Shown: piece by piece, positions 43,113-54,376 of the stretch
Position numbering within the stretch: position 1 is the stretch's first letter
How the letters are laid out: every line of letters begins with the position of its first letter
Assembly: GCF_905171775.1 (NCBI RefSeq)
Contig: NC_053490.1
Location: forward strand, 16,069,252-16,133,251
From: Rana temporaria
Lineage: Eukaryota; Chordata; Amphibia; Anura; Ranidae
DNA length: 64,000 bases
Direction of reading: 5' to 3'
Notes under the pieces: model-generated
The model's database searches: none
Told to the model about the DNA's origin: nothing
The model's input: only the letters and a program-made list of their open reading frames with translations
Made by a program: the position numbers and the translations under genes

Positions 43113-44992
43113 ATACAGCAATCAATATCCCAAATACAACCTCAACTAGAAGGACTACAACAACAACAATCCCACCTTTGACAATCACTTCTCCAACTAC
43201 AACAACACCTTCTCCCCCAACTACAACCACCATTCCCACCACTCCCACAACAATACCTTGTTGCCAAACTCCAACAACACCTACTCCCCCAACTACAACA
43301 ACAACCAATCCCCTACCTATAGGTACACAAATCACCCCAACAACTACTACCACTCCAACAACTACAACAACCACCCCCACTTCTACAACAACACCTACTC
43401 CCCCAACTACAACAACCACCCCCACAACAGTAACTTGTTGCCAAACTACAACAACCCCAATTCCTCCAACCACAACAACCACTCTAACAACTACAACAAC
43501 ACCTACTCCCCCAACTCCAACAACACCTACTCCCCCAACTACAACAACACCTACTCCCCCAACTACAACAACACCTACTCCCCCAACTACAACAACACCT
43601 ACTCCCCCAACTACAACAACCACTCTAACAACTACTCCCCCAACTACAACAACACCTACTCCCCCAACTACAACAACACCTACTCCCCCAACTACAACAA
43701 CACCTGCTCCCCCAACTACAACAACCACTCCAACAACACCTACTCCCCCAACTACAACAACACCTGCTCCCCCAACTACAACAACCACTCCAACAACACC
43801 TACTCCCCCAACTACAACAACACCTACTCCCCCAACTACAACAACCACTCCAACAACACCTACTCCCCCAACTACAACAACACCTACTCCCCCAACTACA
43901 ACAACCACTCCAACAACACCTACTCCCCCAACTCCAACAACACCTACTCCCCCAACTACAACAACACCTACTCCTCCAACTACAACAACCACTCCAACAA
44001 CACCTTCTCCCCCAACTACAACAACACCTGCTCCCCCAACTACAACAACCACTCCCACAACAGTAACTTGTTGCCAAACTACAACAACCACAATTCCCAC
44101 AACCACTCCAACAACTACAACAACACCTACTCCCCCAACTACAACAACCACTCTGACAACAACAACAACCACTCCCCTACCTACAAGTATACCAATTACC
44201 CCAACTACTACTACCATTACAACAACCACTCCTACTGATACAACAACACCTACTCTCCCAACTACAAAAACTGCTCCCACAACAGTAACTTGTTGCCAAA
44301 CTACAACAACCCAAATTCCCACAACTACTACTACCACTCCAACAACACCTACTCCCCCAACTACAACAACCAATCCCCTACCTATAGGTACACAAATTAC
44401 CCCAACAACTACTACCACTTCAACAACTACAACAACCACCCCCACTTCTACAACAACACCTACTCCCCCAACTACAACAACCACCCCCACAACAGTAACC
44501 TGTTGCCAATCTACAACAACCCCAATTCCTCCAACTACTACAACAACCACCCCCCCACCTACAGGTACACCAATTACCCCAACTACTACAACTACTAGAC
44601 TAAACACAACAATGCCTATACCACCACCTATAACCATAATTGAAACCCCCGCCGAAATGACCTTCTCAACAGTACCACGTGCTTTGCAAACAACTATAAT
44701 CTCCGCCTCAACTGCAACTTCCACCTTACCATGGGCCAGTCTATATCCACCAGCTCTTGAGCTTCTTCAAGTTCTTGAAATTTTGAAAGTCTTGGCTGAA
44801 AGCTTGTCTAACACTCTTCCTGATGGAGAAATTAATTGGATTAATAACAAAATAGACCAAATAATCGACCAAATATTTCAGCGAACCACTAGGATGGACC
44901 CCAGTGACTTTTCTGCTGCCCTTAATTACTTGTCTAGTGAGCTGGTAGTAGCTGTAAGCAATTTCCTAACAACTCAGAGTTTCAGTAAATAA
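43113..44992 (+). CDS. Mucin-like gene, exon 2 (Thr/Pro repeats and C-terminal domain)
   Basis: The acceptor tttatttcag ends at 43112; 'at' completes the codon split by exon 1. It encodes 625 further residues to TAA at 44990, giving about 651 in all. Residues about 27-555 are almost only Thr and Pro (unit TTTPTPPT and variants, 24 bp), dense in likely O-glycosylation sites. Five Cys-Cys pairs (VTCCQ or IPCCQ, codons near 43258, 43438, 44068, 44291, 44498) punctuate it and are the only cysteines after the signal peptide. A block NPLPIGTQITP through VTCCQ occurs near both ends of the domain, pointing to internal duplication. The last 90 or so residues (WASLYPPALELLQVLEILKV, then INWINNKIDQIIDQIFQ, ending FLTTQSFSK) lack cysteine and look helical and amphipathic. 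No trefoil, von Willebrand, SEA or transmembrane segment is visible. It is probably secreted, such as a skin, gut, jelly or foam component; the tissue is not known. Confidence 0.8.
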
Positions 44993-45203
44993 TATCTTCT
45001 CGCTCTTTATACTATTATTTTTGTGAAATAGCTGAAGGGTACAATGACGCATGTGCTTGTACAATACACATAAAGACATGGGAAGCTCCAACAAAACCCA
45101 TCAGATCCCAAATTATGTTCATTTGGCTCTTTCTGGAAAGCAATGTTAATAATTACTATAACAAGTAGTAACATTTAATAGCTACAGAATAATATCACAT
45201 TCA
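44993..45203 (+). other. Putative mucin-like 3' UTR
   Basis: It does not resemble the repeats in the window until the MITE cluster at 45204. Only weak polyadenylation variants are visible (AATACA at 45063-45068, CATAAA at 45069-45074). The true 3' end could lie beyond the MITE cluster. Confidence 0.4.
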
Positions 45204-46718
45204 GGCTGGGTTCACACTACTACACTACTTTCATCCTACTTTGCTCGGTGTTCAATGTTTCCCTATGAGAGCGTCTTGTAGTGTCCTACATTGGTCCTAC
45301 ACAAGTCGTCCGACTTTGAAAATGCTCCCTGTACTACTTTTGGTCCTACATTGATCCTACTTCAGGCCCATTGAATATCATTGAAGTCGGACCAAAGTAG
45401 TATCCTGTTCATGAAAGTAGGATGGATGTAGGACCAATGTAGCAGAGCAAAGTAGGATCAAAGTAGTGTAGTAGTGTGAACCCAGCCTTAGGCTGGGTTC
45501 ACACTACTACACTACTTTCATCCTACTTTGCTCTGTGTTCAATGTTTCCCTATGAGAGCGTCTTGTAGCGTCCTACACAAGTCGGTCCGACTTTGAAAAT
45601 GCTCCCTGTACTACTTTTGGTCCTACATTGATCCTACTTCAGCCCATTGAATATCATTGAAGTCGGACCAAAGTAGTATCCTGTTCATGAAAGTAGGATG
45701 GATGTAGGACCAATGTAGGATAAATGTAGCAGAGCAAAGTAGGATGAAAGTAGTGTAGTAGTGTGAACCCAGCCTAAGGCTGGGTTCACACTTGTCCGAC
45801 AACGGTCCTACATTGGGAGCTCATGTAGCATGACATGTGAAAATCAATGTTTCCCTATGAGAGCCGTCTTAACTGGTCCTACACAAGTCGGTCCGACTTT
45901 GAAAATGCTCCCTGTACTACTTTTGGTCCTACATTGATCCTACTTCAGGCTGGGTTCACACTACTACACTACTTTCATCCTACTTTGCTCTGTGTTCAAT
46001 GTTTCCCTATGAGAGCGTCTTGTAGCGTCCTACACAAGTTGGTCCGACTTTGAAAATGCTCCCTGTACTACTTTTGGTCCTACATTGATCCTACTTCAGG
46101 CCCATTGAATATCATTGAAGTCGGACCAAAGTAGTATCCTGTTCATGAAAGTAGGATGGATGTAGGACCAATGTAGGATAAATGTAGGACCAATGTAGCA
46201 GAGCAAAGTAGGATGAAAGTAGTGTAGTAGTGTGAACCCAGCCTCAGGCCCATTGAATATCATTGAAGTCGGACCAAAGTAGTATCCTGTTCATGAAAGT
46301 AGGATGGATGTAGGACCAATGTAGGATCAATGTAGGATAAATGTAGGACCAATGTAGCAGAGCAAAGTAGGATCAAAGTAGTGTAGTAGTGTGAACCCAG
46401 CCGTAGTGTGAACCCAGCCTGAGGCTGGGTTCACACTACTACACTACTTTCATCCTACTTTGCTCTGCTACATTGGTCCTACATTTATCCTACATTGGTC
46501 CTACATCCATCCTACTTTCATGAACAGGATACTACTTTGGTCCGACTTCAATGATATTCAATGGGCCTGAAGTAGGATCAATGTAGGACCAAAAGTAGTA
46601 CAGGGAGCATTTTCAAAGTCGGACCGACTTGTGTAGGACGCTACAAGACGCTCTCATAGGGAAACATTGAACACAGAGCAAAGTAGGATGAAAGTAGTGT
46701 AGTAGTGTGAACCCAGCC
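45204..46718. mobile_element. Cluster of five GGCTGGGTTCACAC MITE copies, one self-inserted
   Basis: Copies are A 45204-45487, B 45491-45774, C 45778-46419 (interrupted), D 45948-46243 inside C, and E 46423-46718. Each runs from GGCTGGGTTCACAC to GTGTGAACCCAGCC with a palindromic interior. D is flanked by tca (45945-45947, 46244-46246), and the whole cluster is also flanked by tca (45201-45203, 46719-46721). Confidence 0.9.
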
Positions 46719-46970
46719 TCAAGCCTAACAATAAACTTAGCTAATTTGCTCCTTTATGGTAGAATATCCCCTCCCCGCCAAGCGTACGCATATATGTGGC
46801 CTCTGTTTTAGGGGGTTATACCGGGATGATGCCCACAGCTGCAGGCATCATCCGGTACCGTTTCTTAGAGCCAGGGGTCGGCTTTCTAGGGATAACAACC
46901 AATGCGGCTGAAAGGCTGTTTATCCCGGAGGAGCGGGAGGGGACATCCACCCTTCCGCCGCTCTTACCGG

Positions 46971-48062
46971 TAGGGTGACCACATTTCCAAACTACCATTC
47001 AGGGACACCCTCCCTTCCCAAAAATCAGCTTGTGCTGTAACAAATCACAGCACATTGATTGGACACAAGGGGCCAGATTCTCAAACGAGATACGACGGCG
47101 TATCTCCAGATACGCCGTCGTATCTCTAAGTTGCGCGATCGTATCTATGCGCCTGATTCTTAGAATCAGTTCCGCATAGATTTCCCGTAGATCCGACTGG
47201 CGTAACTGTGTTACACCGTCGTATCGTAACTGCATATTTACGGTGGCCGCTGGGTGGCGCTTCCGTCGAATTCCGCAGTAGTATGCAAATTAGCTAGATA
47301 CGCGAATTCCCGAACGTACGCCCGTCCGACGCAGTAAAGTTACGCCGTTTACGTTAGGCTTTTCCCGGCGTATAGTTACCCCTGCTATATGGTGGCGTAA
47401 GTGCGGCGTAACAATGTTAAGTATGGCCGTCGTTCCCGCGACAAAATTTGTAAATTTTACGTCGTTTGCGTAACTCGTCTGTGAATGGGGCTGGACGTAA
47501 TTTACGTTCACGTCAAAACCAATACATCCTTGCGGCGTATTAGGAGCAATGCACACTGGGAGATTTCAACGGACGCCGCATGTTGGGTCACAGCACATTT
47601 ACATAAAACACGCCCCCCTGTTCCAAATTTGAATTAGGCGGGCTTACGCCGGCCGATTTACGCTACGCCGCCGCAACTTACGGAGCAAGTGCTTTGAGAA
47701 TACAGCACTTGCCCGTCTAAGTTGCGGAGGCGTAACGTAAATCAGATACGTTACGCCTGCACAAAGATACGACGTGATCGTACGTGAATCTGGCCCAAGA
47801 GGCGGGATTCATGATTTCTCCAATCACAAGCAGGGGGCGGGGATTGTGCTCCTCCAGGCATTCCCGGCCAGGACAAGTACTGTCAGGGAGTAAAGCGGTG
47901 ATGTGGTGGCCTTTTTTGGGGGTATCAGATTGGCCCCGGGGGGGGGGGGGGGCTGTGTCAGTTTCATTCCGGGACACTGTATTGTCCTGGAATGAATGTG
48001 CCTGGGACAGACCTGCAAAATGTGGGACTGTCCCGGGCAATCCGGGACACGTGGTCACCCTA
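46971..48062. mobile_element. hAT MITE, TSD cttaccgg, split by another MITE
   Basis: TAGGGTGACCACATTTCC to GTGGTCACCCTA, with cttaccgg at 46963-46970 and 48063-48070. It is the same family as 35014-35349, in reverse. The MITE 47070-47796 lies inside. Confidence 0.95.
47070..47796. mobile_element. CpG-rich long-TIR MITE, TSD AAG
   Basis: GGGCCAGATTCTC to GTGAATCTGGCCC, 727 bp, with aag at 47067-47069 and 47797-47799. The paralogous hAT copy at 35014 carries the unfilled site with a single aag. Confidence 0.95.
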
Positions 48063-48254
48063 CTTACCGGCCTCCCGTCCCATCGGGAGACCCGATGAGC
48101 AATGCGCCACTTCCGGGGGGCTAGAGACAGACTGGCACGAAACCGGGAAATGGCTTTGTTCCAGTCTTCTCTCTGTAAACACGGAAGCGATGTCACAACG
48201 TCACTTCCAGTTTACTCGGCTGCCAATGGCGTCGGATTAAAAGAAATATACAGT

Positions 48255-48992
48255 GGCCCAGATTCAAGAAGCACTTGCGCCCGCGCAACCATAGGTTGCG
48301 CGGCGCAAGTGCTTACTTGCTCCGGTGTAACGAGTGCTCCTGATTCAGGAACCTCGTTACACCGAATGCAGCCTAGGATCTGACAGACATAAGCCTCCTT
48401 ATGCCTTCACATCCCAGGCTGCATTCTTGCGTTGGCCGCTAGGGGGCGCGGCCATTGTGATCGGCGTATAGTATGCAAATTGCATACTACCACCGATTCA
48501 CAAAAGTTGCGCGGGCCCTGCGCACGCAAGGTACGGAGTTTCCGTACGGCGACTTTAGCGCAAGGTTGCTCCTGCTAATAGCAGGGGCAGCCAATGCTAA
48601 AGTATAGCTGCGCTTCGCGCTCGTGAAATTTAAATTTCACGTCGTTTACGTAAGTGATTCGTGAATGGCGCTGGATGCCATTCACGTTCACTTAGAAGCA
48701 AATGACGTCCTTGCGACGTCATTTGCCGCAAAGCACGTCGGGAAAGTTTCCCGACGGAGCATGCGCTGTTCGCTCGGCGCGGGAGCGCGCCTAATTTAAA
48801 TGATTCCCGCCCCCGGCGGGATCATTTACATTAGGCGCCCTTACGCAGGGCTAATTATCATAGCGCCCGCGCAATTTACGGAGCTACTGCTCCGTGAATC
48901 GCTGGGCAAATCGAAATATTTGCGTGGGCGCAGAGAAAAATCTTTGCTCTTTGCCCACGCAAATATTGCTCCAAACTACCTGAATCTGGGCC
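48255..48992. mobile_element. CpG-rich long-TIR MITE, TSD AGT
   Basis: GGCCCAGATTCAAG to CTGAATCTGGGCC, 738 bp, agt at 48252-48254 and 48993-48995. It is the same subfamily as 39930-40665. Confidence 0.95.
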
Positions 48993-49753
48993 AGTATTCA
49001 GAATCGCTGTTTTCAGCAATCAGAATACTTTGAAGTGCAAAGGAGGGATTGGAGGTCTTTTAGACCCCCGATCCCTCCATAAAGAGTACCTGTCACCACC
49101 TATTACTGTCACAAGGGATGTTTACATTCCTTGTGACAGCAATATAAGTGATCAAAATATTTTATGTAAAAATAAATAAGAAAAACAAATGTTTATAGCG
49201 ACCCCGTCCCCGCGAGCTCGCGCAGAAAAAAGAATGCATACGAAGTCGCGCCAGCTTATGTAAACGGTGTTCAAATCACACATGTGAGGTATTGCCGCGA
49301 TTGTCAGAGCGGGAGCAATAATTATAGCACTCAACCTCCTCTGTAACCTGGTAACCGTAAAAACCGTAAATGTAAGCGTCGCCTATGGTGATTTTATGTA
49401 CCGTAGTTTGCCGCCATTCCACGAGTGCGTGCAATTATAAAGCGTGACATGTTTGGTATTTGTTTACTCGGCGTAAGATCATCTTTCACATTATACAAAA
49501 AATTGGGCTAACTTTGCTGTTTCATTTTTTTTTTAATTCAAGTGTCTTTTTTCGCAAAAAGGTGCATTTAAAACACCACTGCACGAATACCGTGTGACAT
49601 AAAATATTACAACAATTGCCATTTATTCTCTAGATTCTCTGCTAAAAAATATATATAATGTTTGGGGGTTGTAAGTAATTTTCTATAAAAAAAAAATACG
49701 TATTTTAACTTAGGCTTAGGCGTGAAATGGTTAAATGCACCATTGAAAGCATT

Positions 49754-50489
49754 GGGGTAGATTCAGGTAGCTTTGCGCTTTTCTTACGGAGGCGCAGCGT
49801 ACCGTTTTGCCGCTGCGCCTCCGTAAATTACCTGCGCTACGCTTGATTCACGGAGCAGTAGCTCCGTAATTTGCGTGAGCGCTTCGGAAAAACTGCCCGG
49901 CGTAAGCGCGCGTAATTTAAATGATCCCAAAGGGGGCGTGGATCATTTAAATTAGGCGCGTTCCCGCGCCGAGCGTAGTGCGCATGCTCCGTCGGGAAAC
50001 TTTCCCGACGTGCATTGCGGTAAATGACGTCGCAAGGACGTCATTTGCTTCTAAGTGAACGTGAATGGCGTCCAGCGCCATTCACGATTCACTTACGCAA
50101 ACGACGTAATTTTCAAATTTCGCGACGCGGGAACGACGGGTATACTTAGCATTGGCTGCGCCTGCTAATAGCAGGCGCAGCCTTACGCGGAACCCGACAA
50201 ACGCAAACGACGTAAACTGCGTACGCAGGGCGCGCGTACGGTTGTAAATCGGCGTTAGTATGCAATTTGCATACTCTACACTGACCACTACGGGAACGCC
50301 ACCTAGCGGCCTGCGTAAGAATGCAGCCTACGATATGACGGCATAAGGAGCCTTATGCTAGTCATATCTTAGGCTGCAGTCGGCGTATCGAGGTTCCTGA
50401 ATCAGGAGCATTCGAAACGCCGGCGCAAGTAAGCAATTGCGCTGCGTAACTATGGTTACGCGGACGCAATTGCTTTTTGAATCCACCCC
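49754..50489. mobile_element. CpG-rich long-TIR MITE, TSD ATT
   Basis: GGGGTAGATTCAGG to TTGAATCCACCCC, 736 bp, att at 49751-49753 and 50490-50492. It shares 'gggaaactttcccgacgtgc' with 39930-40665. Confidence 0.95.
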
Positions 50490-50602
50490 ATTGTGTTATA
50501 TTTATTTGATAAGTGCAAAATATACCTTTTGAGTAGAAAAAACATGGCGCTGCTGTGGCCAATACCAGTAATGCAGCAGGGTGGATGTGAGATCAACATT
50601 TA

Positions 50603-51325
50603 GGGCCAGATTCACAAAGGTTAGCGGATCTTTAGATCCGTGTAACCTATGTGTTTTAAGATCCGCCCTCGCAAGTTTGTGAGGAAAGTGTCAAATTCAC
50701 AACACACTTACCTCCAAACTTGCGACGGCGAATCCTAACTCCCCCGGCGGAATTCTAATTCCGCCGCTGGGGGAGTGTACTATTTAAATCAGGCGCGCTC
50801 CCGCGCCGATTTAAATACGCATGCGCCGTCCGGGGAATTTCCCGGCGTGCATTGCTCCCACTGACGTCAATAGGACGTCAGTGGTTGCGACGTGAGCGGG
50901 ACTTGCGACGCGCGTGTTCGTGAATCGGCGTACGCAAACGACGTAGGAAATTTCAAATTCGACGCGGGAACGACGGCCATACTTAACAATACTTACCCCT
51001 GCTTTTAGCAGGGGTAAGTATACGACGGGTACGCCGCTACGGAAACGACGTAAGAACACAGCGTCGGGTCCGCGTACGTTCGTGAATTTCGCGTATCTCG
51101 CTGATTTACATATTATTCAGTGTAAATCAGCGGGAACGCCCCCGGCGCCATTTTTAAATCCAAAAAAAGATCCGACAGTGTAACACAGTGTGACACTGTC
51201 GGATCTCAGCCCTATCTATGCGTAACTGGTTCTATGAATCAGGTGCATAGATAGGACCAGAAAAAATCCGAGATACGATGGGGGATCTGAGATACTCCAT
51301 CGTATCTCTTCTGTGAATCTGGCCC
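50603..51325. mobile_element. CpG-rich long-TIR MITE, TSD TTA
   Basis: GGGCCAGATTCAC to GTGAATCTGGCCC, 723 bp, tta at 50600-50602 and 51326-51328. Confidence 0.95.
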
Positions 51326-51590
51326 TTAGATGGAAGAAATAAGCAAAAACCACACTATAATACAGCGCTAACTCTAGCCCATATTCATAAAATATAACAA
51401 AACTGGAAATATTTGGATCAATAAAAGAGTCCATATTCTTGGAGGTATGGGAATCAATATCTAAAAATCTGGCTAACACAAATGGATGCTTGCAGGCTGT
51501 CTTTTAAAAGTGGACTGGGGATCTACAATCTGTAAAACAAGAGGGCAGGAAAAGATGCAGGCATAGTTTTGCACAGTTTACCGTGTTTCC

Positions 51591-52047
51591 CTGAAAATAA
51601 GACCTAGCGTTATTTTCCAGGAAGGCTTCCATATAAGCCCTACCCTGAAAATAAGCCCTAGTTTAAAATGCTTGTAAAATCCTATAATACGCTCTATTAC
51701 AGTAGTATATAATGTACAATGTGCGTGTTTCTGTAATATAATTGCGGGGAAGAGAGCTCCGGTGGGTCACAGAAGCGCAGAGCGGCGCTATAACGAAGGT
51801 ATTTGGCACAATTTTATTACAGTAACAAACACATTGTACATTATATAATACTGTAATAGAGTGGAGTGTAGGATTTTAAAAAACATTTAAACTCAGTTTA
51901 CACTGGGGATTCCTATCAGGCAGGTAGAGAGAGGGGGAGAGAAGACAGCACATGACATGGTAAGACCTACCCCGAAAATAAGCCCTACTGTGTCTTTTGT
52001 TGCCAAAATTATTATAAGACCCGCGCTTATTTTCGGGGGAAACGCGG
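51591..52047. mobile_element. MITE, CCGTGTTTCCCTG ends, TSD TA
   Basis: CCGTGTTTCCCTGAAAATAA to CGGGGGAAACGCGG between TA (51589-51590, 52048-52049). An internal inverted repeat ('attgtacattatata') lies around 51708-51850. Related to 30510-30908. Confidence 0.85.
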
Positions 52048-52101
52048 TAATATAACCCTTGCACCGGTAGGGCTGGTGCAAGGGTTTTTGACACCCTAGG
52101 T

Positions 52102-52755
52102 CAGCGGTGTCCAAACTTTTTTCAAAGAGGGCCAGATTTGATGAAGTGAACATGCGTAAGGGCCGACCATTTTGCCTGACATTCTTTGAACCGTTAAAAT
52201 TCGGTCTAAGTGCGTTCGTTCGAGCACCTAATACACTCGCCAACAAGAATTCTCTTGCCTTTGTCGCTGTGTGTGGTGAAGAGATGAGCTTGGGCGTGTT
52301 ATTTGGATATACCGTATTTAGGAGGGAAGTTTCAGGGGAAAAAAAATGTAAATAAAAAACTGTGAAGCAAAATAAGGGTCATTGCCCATCAATGCAGCCT
52401 AATCAGTGCCCATCTGCAGCCTCTCCATTGCCTCGGAGGGAGGGGGGGGGGGGGCGGGCTGAGCAAATACAGGAAAATTTACACAGCAGCCTCTTTAATA
52501 CAATTTCACCCGCCTCCTATGATAGACAGAGGAGTCGTCCAATGGCAGCCCAGGAGACGGGACTTCCTATTACAGATGTCGCTGAGTAAACAGGAGATTC
52601 TCCTGTATGTAATTTGACAGCACTCGTTCCCCCTTTCCCTGTCCCCCCCGAGGCAGCGCCGATAAATACAGTATATATCCAAATTACCAGGGGGGCCACA
52701 TTAAACTGGAACGGGGGCCGCAATTGGCCCCCGGGCCGGACTTTGGACATGCCTG
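52102..52755. mobile_element. hAT element, 654 bp, TSD ccctaggt
   Basis: CAGCGGTGTCCAAAC to CTTTGGACATGCCTG; ccctaggt at 52094-52101 and 52756-52763. Its interior has two 'gcccatc...tgcagcc' words (52383-52420), the same motif that forms the minisatellite at 52846. Confidence 0.9.
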
Positions 52756-52845
52756 CCCTAGGTGAAACCTCATTTTGCCGCCCGCCATTGGCTCCACCCC
52801 TGACCCCACCGCCTTTGCCCTGCCCATGTCTACCCAACCCTTTTA

Positions 52846-53435
52846 ATGAAGCGCCCATCAAATGCAGCCCCCCAGCGCCCATCAAATGCAGCCTCACCAG
52901 CGCCCATCAAATGCAGCCTCACCAGCACCCATCAAATGCAGCCTCACCAGCGCCCATCAAATGCAGCCTCACCAGCACCCATCAAATGCAGCCTCACCAG
53001 CGCCCATCAAATGCAGCCTCACCAGCTCCCATCAAATGCAGCCTCACCAGCTCCCATCAAATGCAGCCTCACCAGCGCCCATCAAATGCAGCCTCACCAG
53101 CGCCCATCAAATGCAACCTCACCAGTGCCCATCAAATATAGCCTCACCAGCGCCTATCAAATGCAGCCTCACCAGCGCCCATCGATGCAGCGCCCATCAA
53201 ATGCAGCCTCACCAGCTCCCATCAAATGCAGCCTCACCAGCGCCCATCAAATGCAACCTCACCAGCGCCCATCAAATGCAGCCTCACCAGCGCCCATCAA
53301 ATGCAACCTCACCAGCGCCCATCAAATGCAGCCTCACCAGCGCCCATCAAATGCAGCCTCACCAGCGCCCATCAAATACAGCCTCACCAGCGTCCATCAA
53401 ATGCAGCCTCACCAGCGCCCATCAATGCAGCCTCA
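52846..53435. repeat. 25-bp minisatellite, about 23 copies
   Basis: The unit is 'cagcgcccatcaaatgcagc' plus 'ctcac', with substitutions at the g/t of 'cagcgccc' and in 'gcaacc'. Overlapping frames with HQMQPHQRPSNAAS are artefacts of a 25-bp period read in three frames. Confidence 0.95.
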
Positions 53436-53950
53436 TTCAGGAGTTGGGACACTGACACAGTCCTCGGCCACGGCTGCGCCTCTGACACTATGTGCGAACA
53501 GAGTGGCGGCTGCCTGCTGATGCTGAGGAGTGTAAGGAGTCTCTATCCGAGATGGTATAAAGAGCCGTGAGGAGGGAACGGGATGAGCCAGGGAACCGTC
53601 GCGGAGGAGCTGGCATCAGGCTGCCCTCATAAGGCTGGCATAAGTCGCCCGGCATGAGGATACCTTCCAGGGTGTGTGTGATTCTCCAGCTGGAGTGTCA
53701 AAAAGAGCTGCCAGCCCATCCATTGTGGGGACCAATCAGAACGTGTTTCGGAAGCTAGCCACGCCTCCTTCATCAGCCTGATTTATTGAGAATACCTCCA
53801 GGAATTTATAGGGGCAGCTGATTGTATCTGTAGCCCTGAGTAGGCGTCAACATTATCCACCGGTGTAATAATGCAGGGGGAATCAGCTGCTGCTATTTAC
53901 AATAAAAAAGGTTTCAATTCAAAGTGGGAGTTCACCCGAAAAAAAAAAAA

Positions 53951-54376
53951 TTAACATTAGATTGAGGCTAATTTTACTAAGCAGAATCGGGTGTTTTTTT
54001 TAAATGAATGCAGTACTTACCATTTTAGAGATCGATGTTCTCCGTGGCTTCCGGGTATGGGCTGCGGGACTGGGCGTTCCTATTTGATTGACAGGCTTCC
54101 GACGGTCGCATACAGCGCGTCACAAGTTCCCGAAAGAAGCCAAACGTCGGTGCGGCTCTATACAGCGCCTGCGCATCGACGTTCGGCTACTTTCGGGAAC
54201 TTGTGACGCACTGTATGCGACCGTCGGAAGGCTGTCAATCAAATAGGAACGCCCAGTCCCGCAGCCCATACCCGGAAGCGGCGGAGAACATCGCTCTCTA
54301 AAACGGTAAGTACTGCATTCATTTTAAAAAAAACACCCGATTCTGCTTAGTAAAATTAGCCTCAATCTAATGTTAA
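53951..54376. mobile_element. 426-bp near-perfect palindrome (MITE)
   Basis: Arms of about 200 bp: 'ttaacattagattgaggcta' through 'ttcccgaaagaagccaaacg' and the complement from about 54178. A loop of a few tens of bases lies near 54160. 'caaagtgggagttcaccc' just upstream looks like the end of the AGTGGA TTAA family. Confidence 0.9.

Larger units (their letters stand above)
46757..49730. mobile_element. TTAA-type element split by hAT and MITE
   Basis: 'ctccccgccaagcgtacgca' near the left and AAATGG followed by TTAA (49731-49734) at the right are family features. Removing the hAT (46971-48062) and MITE (48255-48992) leaves about 1.13 kb, the length of the family copy at 58151-59340. The left end itself has decayed. 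Confidence 0.65.

Noticed and set aside
43258..44238. 326-aa Asn/Tyr/Ser-rich + frame (SPNYNNTYSPNYNN)
   Set aside because: A shifted frame of the same repeat. The exon 1 phase selects the Thr/Pro frame instead.
43081..44724. 547-aa Val/Gly-rich minus-strand ORF over the mucin exon
   Set aside because: It is the complement of ACA/CCC-type codons, which contains few stops. No signal, splice or domain evidence; the + frame has a matching signal exon.
52614..53570. Overlapping His/Gln/Pro-rich ORFs
   Set aside because: They are the 25-bp minisatellite read in three frames.
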